From contig NZ_AYVY01000009.1 of the NCBI RefSeq assembly GCF_000503055.1, forward strand, positions 99,205-132,005: 32,801 bases of DNA, written 5' to 3'. Positions 27,978 to 32,801 of the stretch are shown in pieces. Position 1 is the first letter of the stretch; each line of letters starts with the position of its first letter. The position numbers were made by a program, and so were the translations under genes. The notes beneath the pieces are model-generated. The model saw nothing but the letters and a program-made list of their open reading frames with translations. It was not told the origin of the DNA and ran no database searches. Source of the DNA: Mesorhizobium sp. LSHC420B00 (GTDB lineage: Bacteria; Pseudomonadota; Alphaproteobacteria; Rhizobiales; Rhizobiaceae).

Positions 27978-29066
27978 ATGGCGACATTGCAGAATTTCGA
28001 TGCCGAGATTGCCAAGACCAAGCAGGTCGTGCAGGACATGCGCACCAAGATTGAGCAGTCCGGTGCCGTGCTCGACACGCTCGCCACCGCCGACAAGAAG
28101 ATCGGCGATGCCAATTTCGACATCGAGAATGCCCGCATCGAGGATGTGCTGAAGCAGCAGAAGGTGATGGAAGGCAATATCGCCGACCTGATCATCGGCC
28201 TCGAGGACGCTACCAACGTCTTCGGCGCCGAATTCGAGAGCATGAAGAACTACACCGGCTGGGAAAGTTTCGTCGGCGTCTTCTCCAGCCAGCGCAAGCA
28301 GCGCATGCGCACCGACCGCGTCCGCAACATGTCGCTGGCCGGCAATTTGCAGGAACTGCTGGCGAAGTCCGACACCATCGTCGGCATCCTCAAGGCGCAG
28401 AAGCAGGTTCTCGACACGCGCTACAAAACCTCCGACGCCAGCCTGTCGCAGGTGATCGAGCGCCGCAAGACCACGATGTCCAATCTCGAGACCGTGCAGA
28501 AGCGCATCGAGGAGCTCAACCCGATGCTGCTCGACATCGAGAACAAGATCGCCGCCTCGACCAGCCAGAAGGGGCGCACGCAGCTTGAAGGCGAGCGTTC
28601 GAAACTGGCCACGGAATACAACGAGAAGCAGGCCAAGGAGCAAGAATTGCTGGCCGAAAGCCAGACGCTGGAGCGCTACACCTCGATGTTCCAGACCTTC
28701 GTCGATTCGCTCAACAACCAGATCGCGGCGCAATCGACGCTGATCAACAAGCTGACCATCGATACCGAGCAGCGCATCGTGCTGTACAAGGCGCTGGAAG
28801 ATTCGCTGAAGACCGCCGCCCAACAGGATGTCGCCCACAAGATCAACACGCTGGGCAGCCAGGTCGACAACACCGCCGAAGAGACCATGGCCGGCATTGG
28901 TGCTGCCTCGCAGAAGCACATTGGCGATCTGCTTGAAATGCACGAGAAGAACATGGTCGCCACCGCCGACATCCAGCGCCGCAAGAAGCTCGCCGACGAT
29001 GCCTTCGCCCGCCGCTTCGACGACGTGATGAAGAAGCACAATTCGGCAAATTACGTGCAGTCGTAA
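27978..29066 (+). CDS. Coiled-coil protein of unknown function (gene 1 of the AAA operon)
   Basis: A 362-residue, highly charged, largely helical protein without signal peptide or transmembrane segment. Long heptad-like stretches (for example IERRKTTMSNLETVQKRIEE and KLATEYNEKQAKEQELLAES) suggest an extended coiled coil. GGAGG with 5 bases of spacing fixes ATG 27978. It is the first of three closely spaced genes: 34 bases to the next, then 24 to the ATPase. The general look recalls TelA-type (toxic anion resistance) proteins, but I cannot find their motifs, so I leave it unassigned. It could be the filament or scaffold acted on by the ATPase (inference). Confidence 0.85.
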   Translation: MATLQNFDAEIAKTKQVVQDMRTKIEQSGAVLDTLATADKKIGDANFDIENARIEDVLKQQKVMEGNIADLIIGLEDATNVFGAEFESMKNYTGWESFVGVFSSQRKQRMRTDRVRNMSLAGNLQELLAKSDTIVGILKAQKQVLDTRYKTSDASLSQVIERRKTTMSNLETVQKRIEELNPMLLDIENKIAASTSQKGRTQLEGERSKLATEYNEKQAKEQELLAESQTLERYTSMFQTFVDSLNNQIAAQSTLINKLTIDTEQRIVLYKALEDSLKTAAQQDVAHKINTLGSQVDNTAEETMAGIGAASQKHIGDLLEMHEKNMVATADIQRRKKLADDAFARRFDDVMKKHNSANYVQS

Positions 29067-29100
29067 TTGCTGCACGTGCACTGCTCCAAGGGCTGGCAGC

Positions 29101-30246
29101 ATGACCCCCGAAAACGAAGCGGCGGCGCGCTATTTCTCGGCGATCGCGGCGGCACTTGGCGGCCTCGAAGTGTTCATGCGCGACGATCGCTCGCCGCTCT
29201 ACCGGCACGGCATCGTCGCCAAGATCGTCGCCGAATATATTGCGCGGCTCGACAAGTCGTTCTCATGCTGGCGCAACCGGCTGGGCTTCACCGAGACGTT
29301 CCGCATCTCGCGCGCCGAAAGCGGTTTTCCGGTCTTTCAGAACCTGCTCGAGCTGGAAAACGACCGCCTCCAGGCCGATGCGCGCCTCGCCAACCTCCCG
29401 CTGGCCGGCGAGCTGCGCGAGGAAATGGCGGACTTCATCCTGCGCCACAAGGAATTTCCCGAAGCGCTGCAGAAATCGATGGCCGAGCGGCTCTACCTCG
29501 AAGACGTCAAGAGCGAGACCACCTTTGGCCCGTTCACGCTGGCCCAGACGGCCAAGGTTTCGGTCAATCCGAAGACGTTGCGGCCCTATTATCTGGTCCA
29601 CTGGGCCTGCTTCGATGGCAGCGCCAACCTGCCGCTGGTCTATATGGTGACGGTCGAGGATTCCTCGGATGACATGATCCGGCAACTGGTCGACTCCGGC
29701 GGCAAGCTTAATGAGAGGGTCGACATTCCGCTGCCGGTCGACGGCCTGCTCAATCCCGAGCTCGCCCACCGTTTCGACGATTTCACCGAGAAGAATTCCG
29801 CCTACACGCTGTCGCCGGCGACCATCGCGGTCAACCTCGACAAGGATTTCGAACCGCTGCATCCCAAGCAGCTGCGTCGCGTCGTGCTCGGCCCGTTCTA
29901 TTCTGCAGGGATTACCGACAACAATTCGACGGTAAGCGAAGTGCTGGCCAAGGTGCGCAAGCCGGAAAACGCCTGGCTGCTGACCTGGACCATCCAGGAG
30001 GTCTTTTCCAAGGCCGAGAAGCCAGGCCGCAAGGGGCTGTTCTCGAGCGAAAAGACGACGCAGGAATTCTTCATCAATACCGACGATCTCGAGGCCGCGC
30101 GCCAGGGCGTGTCGAGCTATGAGAACCATGCGCTGATCCCGCACGAGGCCTATCAGGCGCTCTATGCCGCCGGCGAGGCGCAGAAGATCTTTTCGGGCTA
30201 CAAGGTCCACATCCTGTCCAAAGGGCAGGTCATCAGCGACGTCTGA
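29101..30246 (+). CDS. Uncharacterised protein (gene 2 of the AAA operon)
   Basis: A 381-residue soluble protein that I do not recognise. The first ~145 residues are helical; the rest alternates strands and helices, with segments such as YYLVHWACFDGSANLPLVYM and RRVVLGPFYSAGI, and ends in a short basic tail. It has no signal peptide or membrane helix. ATG 29101 follows AAGGG. The tight spacing on both sides means it is cotranscribed with the coiled-coil and ATPase genes, so it is probably an adaptor or substrate in the same complex (inference). Confidence 0.85.
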   Translation: MTPENEAAARYFSAIAAALGGLEVFMRDDRSPLYRHGIVAKIVAEYIARLDKSFSCWRNRLGFTETFRISRAESGFPVFQNLLELENDRLQADARLANLPLAGELREEMADFILRHKEFPEALQKSMAERLYLEDVKSETTFGPFTLAQTAKVSVNPKTLRPYYLVHWACFDGSANLPLVYMVTVEDSSDDMIRQLVDSGGKLNERVDIPLPVDGLLNPELAHRFDDFTEKNSAYTLSPATIAVNLDKDFEPLHPKQLRRVVLGPFYSAGITDNNSTVSEVLAKVRKPENAWLLTWTIQEVFSKAEKPGRKGLFSSEKTTQEFFINTDDLEAARQGVSSYENHALIPHEAYQALYAAGEAQKIFSGYKVHILSKGQVISDV

Positions 30247-30270
30247 CCGTCAAATCGCGGAGCATCTTCC

Positions 30271-32181
30271 ATGGACACCGGCCTGACCACCATCCCGGAA
30301 GCGGCAATTGAAAAGCACCGCGCAACTGCGCAAAGTTTCATCACCCGCATCGTCGTGCTGGAAGACCCATCGCGCGAGTCCGGCACAGCGCTTGCCGGCA
30401 CCAACCGCCGCTTCGTCTCGACCGTCTCGGTCGGCTCGGTTCGCCGCACGCGCGAGGTCGAGCTCGCCAAAACCGTCGCCGCCGTCCATCCCGACGACCA
30501 ATTGCTGACCATACCGCAGCACATGCTGTTGTTTCGCGCTCGGCGCGGGGCGGCAATAGCGCTAGCCATATCGGATGTCTTCGCCGAAGGCTCGGACCTC
30601 GAAAGCCTGCAGGCGAAAAACGCCCGCGCGCCGCTCGAAGGCGACGAAGCTGCCACCTTCAAGAAGCTGCTGTCGGCCTCTGCCTACATCTCCGCCTTCA
30701 GCCTCGCCTCCTATTTGTTCCAGCTGATCGACAGCGACGGCGAGGCGCCGAACGACACGCCCGAGCCGGACTTTCTGTTCGACACCCCGCAGGATGCGGT
30801 GAAGTCGATCGTGGCCGGGCTCGACAGGGCGATAGCAGGTTCGAAGGACGACGCCGACCTGATGACCCGCGCCCGCGCCTTTGCCCGCGTAGCCATCGAC
30901 GGGCTGTTGGCGCGAAAGGGCCGCTTCGACGGCATCGGCCCGTTCGAGAACGCCCATATCCGCATCGACGTCGACGATTTTACCCTCGATGGTTTCGACG
31001 TCGCCCCTGGCAAGCGGGCAAAACCGCTGGTGATGACCTTCAAGAAACCGGAAGAGGTCGTCGGCAACCACATCGCCAAGTACCAGTCGGTAAAGCTCGC
31101 CAAGATGCTGATGGCGTACGACTTCGAGCGCGAGCTGAACCCATTCGTCGAGCTTGGCGGCTTCCTGTTCACGTTTATCGGCGACGGCGCGCCCGGCACC
31201 GGCAAGACGACGCTGATCCAGATGATCGCCGGCCTTCTCAACGGCTACAGCCAAGTCGCCGGCTATCCCTTCGCCTACGAAAATTTCGGCGTCGACCAGA
31301 TCTCCTCCTACCAGGGCAAGTCCGGCCAGAACTGCCGCCAGTTCATCAACAATGTGCTGAACCCGCGCGTCATCGGCTTCGGCACCATCGACGATATCGA
31401 CCAGGTCGCCGCACGCCGCTCAGACGACCGCGCCTCGGCCGGCCAGCAGGAAATCACCGGTGTGCTGATGGACGCTTTTGCCGGTGCGGCAACCGTGGTG
31501 CGCGGCAATTGCTCGTTCGGCATGTTTTCCAACTATCCCGAAAACGTTGACGACGCATTGCGCCAGCGCGCCGGCGCCCGCTGGCTGGTCGACGGCCCGC
31601 AGAGCCGCGACGACTACATCGACATCTTCGTCCTGCTCGCGGGCAAGAACCACAAGATCCCGCTCGGCGACCACAAGCTCTATGCCGCTCAGGAAATCCA
31701 GCGCGCGGTGATGGAGGCTTACGAGGAGCATGAGAAGCCGCAGGAAGACGGGCTGATGAAGGTCTATGAGCGCTACATGAAGGACAACGGCGCGCCGAAG
31801 TCGATGGCCGATATCGGCACCTATCTGCACTTGATCAAGGATGCCGAGCCGCGTTTCACCGGACGCGCCATCAAGAACGTCACCGACGCGATCAAGATGC
31901 GCGCCATGGACATCGAATTGCCCGACGAGTGGTTCGAGAAGCCGGAAGCCTTCATGCACAAAAGCTACGACGACAAGAAGGCGATGATCGAGGAACTGCG
32001 AGGGCCGTTCTCGATGGACATGGTCATGCAGGAGATCAACCGCTATGCGGATTCCGAATTCCGCTATTCCGACAAGTCGGACGATGCGGCGGTGAGCAAG
32101 ATGATCCGCGACACCCGTCTGCGGGAGCGTGCCGTCCGCGAGATCGAGGAGTTGAAGAAGAAGGGAATGTGGAATGCGTGA
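30271..32181 (+). CDS. AAA family ATPase with long N-terminal domain (gene 3 of the operon)
   Basis: A 636-residue protein. An unrecognised N-terminal ~290 residues are followed by a classical AAA module: Walker A GDGAPGTGKTT (304-314), Walker B TIDDID (372-377), sensor 1 MFSNYPENVDDALRQR and an arginine-rich RAGARW. The usual catalytic Glu of Walker B (DE) is Asp375, so hydrolysis may be slow or the motif may be a variant. A helical C-terminal region of about 150 residues ends in EELKKKGMWNA. It resembles protein-remodelling ATPases more than DNA-acting ones. GGAG near 30257 supports ATG 30271. The 3' gap contains a CACCGGA / TCCGGTG hairpin (32192-32215) without a T tract. Confidence 0.88.
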   Translation: MDTGLTTIPEAAIEKHRATAQSFITRIVVLEDPSRESGTALAGTNRRFVSTVSVGSVRRTREVELAKTVAAVHPDDQLLTIPQHMLLFRARRGAAIALAISDVFAEGSDLESLQAKNARAPLEGDEAATFKKLLSASAYISAFSLASYLFQLIDSDGEAPNDTPEPDFLFDTPQDAVKSIVAGLDRAIAGSKDDADLMTRARAFARVAIDGLLARKGRFDGIGPFENAHIRIDVDDFTLDGFDVAPGKRAKPLVMTFKKPEEVVGNHIAKYQSVKLAKMLMAYDFERELNPFVELGGFLFTFIGDGAPGTGKTTLIQMIAGLLNGYSQVAGYPFAYENFGVDQISSYQGKSGQNCRQFINNVLNPRVIGFGTIDDIDQVAARRSDDRASAGQQEITGVLMDAFAGAATVVRGNCSFGMFSNYPENVDDALRQRAGARWLVDGPQSRDDYIDIFVLLAGKNHKIPLGDHKLYAAQEIQRAVMEAYEEHEKPQEDGLMKVYERYMKDNGAPKSMADIGTYLHLIKDAEPRFTGRAIKNVTDAIKMRAMDIELPDEWFEKPEAFMHKSYDDKKAMIEELRGPFSMDMVMQEINRYADSEFRYSDKSDDAAVSKMIRDTRLRERAVREIEELKKKGMWNA

Positions 32182-32258
32182 TCTTCCTTCTCACCGGATA
32201 GCACTGTTTCCGGTGCGATGCATAAGCTCCCACAGCAACGCTGAAAGACGTGGCTCAA

Positions 32259-32319
32259 ACGCTGACGCCCCCCTCTCCCCGTTCTTCACGGGGAGAGGGT
32301 AAGGGTGAGGGGCAGCGCA
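32259..32319 (+). repeat. Left arm of a perfect 61-bp inverted repeat
   Basis: These 61 bases are the exact reverse complement of 32741-32801. The arm contains its own hairpin: CCCTCTCCCCG (32271-32281) pairs with CGGGGAGAGGG (32289-32299) around TTCTTCA. Its inner end supplies GAGGGG as ribosome site, and its last base is the A of the DUF559 start codon. Confidence 0.97.
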
Positions 32320-32735
32320 TGCGTGGGCCAGAAATAGACACAACCAAGCGCGCAAGGCGCCTGCGTCAATCCGACAACGATGCAGAAACCGCGCTCTGGC
32401 TGGAGTTGCGCGACCGCAGACTGAACGGCCATAAATTCGTACGGCAGTTGCCGATAGGCTCTTACTTCGTCGATTTCGCCTGCAGAGACTGCCAGCTCGT
32501 CGTCGAAGTCGATGGCAGTCAGCATGTCGGCAGCCAATATGATCGAATCCGAGATCGCTTCATCGTCTCCGATGGCTGGTCTATCCTTCGCTTTTGGAAC
32601 GTAGACGTATTGAAGGAGCGGGAAGCAGTCCTTGAAACAGTGGTGGCTGCGATCGAAGGGCGCCTCGAACGCCATATCGAAACGCGTGATCTTCGATTTG
32701 TCGCCGCCAAAGGCTATGGAGAGACATGTCCTTGA
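32319..32735 (+). CDS. DUF559 (Vsr/PD-(D/E)XK-like) endonuclease-domain protein
   Basis: A 138-residue protein of the DUF559 family, related to the very-short-patch-repair endonuclease fold. Visible are Glu23 (DAETALW), RRLNGHKFVRQLPIGSYFVDF with Asp52, and the core VVEVDGSQH with Glu63, Asp65 and His69, then WSILRFWNVDVL. The probable start is ATG 32319; the frame continues upstream to 32250 but there it only translates the repeat (Arg/Ser/Gly/Glu-rich). Nuclease activity is expected from the fold but not proven for most members. Its ribosome site lies inside the left inverted repeat, so repeat and gene appear to travel as one unit. Confidence 0.88.
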   Translation: MRGPEIDTTKRARRLRQSDNDAETALWLELRDRRLNGHKFVRQLPIGSYFVDFACRDCQLVVEVDGSQHVGSQYDRIRDRFIVSDGWSILRFWNVDVLKEREAVLETVVAAIEGRLERHIETRDLRFVAAKGYGETCP

Positions 32736-32740
32736 CCGTT

Positions 32741-32801
32741 TGCGCTGCCCCTCACCCTTACCCTCTCCCCGTGAAGAACGGGGAGAGGGGGGCGTCAGCG
32801 T
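32741..32801 (-). repeat. Right arm of the perfect 61-bp inverted repeat
   Basis: Exact reverse complement of 32259-32319, with the same internal hairpin (CCCTCTCCCCG / CGGGGAGAGGG, loop TGAAGAA). It begins 5 bases after the DUF559 stop and reaches the window edge, so the true repeat may be longer. It could also serve as a terminator-like hairpin. Confidence 0.97.

Larger units (their letters stand above)
32259..32801. mobile_element. Candidate compact repeat-bounded element carrying a DUF559 nuclease
   Basis: A 543-bp unit consists only of a DUF559 gene and two perfect inverted 61-bp arms, each itself palindromic. The gene starts at the last base of the left arm and stops 5 bases before the right arm, so no other DNA is carried. 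The organisation recalls REPIN/RAYT loci, but the enzyme is Vsr-like, not a Y1 transposase. The right boundary is the window edge, so the outer end is open and no target duplication can be seen. Mobility is inference. Confidence 0.55.

Noticed and set aside
32250..32318. N-terminal extension of the DUF559 protein
   Set aside because: Those residues only translate the inverted repeat; the ribosome site and family similarity both place the start at 32319.

Overview
The window is about 33 kb of GC-rich, densely coded chromosomal DNA from an alphaproteobacterium of the order Hyphomicrobiales. The choXWV choline importer, the trmL-soxR-hemF neighbourhood, the MoxR/DUF58/DUF4159 operon, ClpS and the style of the repeats point to a Mesorhizobium-like member of the Phyllobacteriaceae. 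That placement is inferred from gene content; there is no rRNA gene or other phylogenetic marker to confirm it. I see no tRNA, rRNA, CRISPR array or classical insertion sequence.

Layout. 1-4430 (minus): a tandem pair of ABC exporter half-transporters behind a small unassigned gene, plus the first codons of a further minus-strand gene at the left edge. 4713-8051: trmL, soxR with a very clear SoxR box, a small convergent conserved gene, hemF from a TTG start, a secreted DUF1344 protein with a strong terminator, and a DUF1059 protein. 8055-10595 (minus): DUF1285, Nudix CoA pyrophosphatase and tRNA nucleotidyltransferase. 10741-17569 (plus): a four-gene moxR operon (MoxR ATPase, DUF58, BatA-like/DUF4159, membrane vWA-like protein), with start/stop overlaps at the first two junctions and 3 bases at the third. 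17610-18767 (minus): clpS and two small exported proteins. 19004-21126 (plus): an OmpR-type response regulator and its histidine kinase.

21280-23148 holds one gene whose base composition is clearly more AT-rich than its neighbours. It encodes an unusual fusion: Schlafen AlbA_2 domain, GHKL ATPase domain and a C-terminal RNA-recognition motif. Then choXWV (minus), thymidine kinase, a class I cytochrome c, and a three-gene unit (coiled-coil protein, unassigned protein, divergent AAA ATPase) of unknown function. The window ends in a compact 543-bp unit in which a DUF559 (Vsr-like) endonuclease gene lies between perfect 61-bp inverted repeats. Each repeat is itself a hairpin, and one of them supplies the ribosome binding site and the first base of the start codon.

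Best candidates for undescribed biology: (1) the DUF559/inverted-repeat unit, which resembles the REPIN/RAYT arrangement but has a different enzyme; (2) the AlbA_2-ATPase-RRM fusion; (3) the coiled-coil/unknown/AAA operon, whose ATPase has Asp in place of the Walker B Glu; (4) a soxS-like promoter facing away from soxR toward a transcript antisense to trmL.
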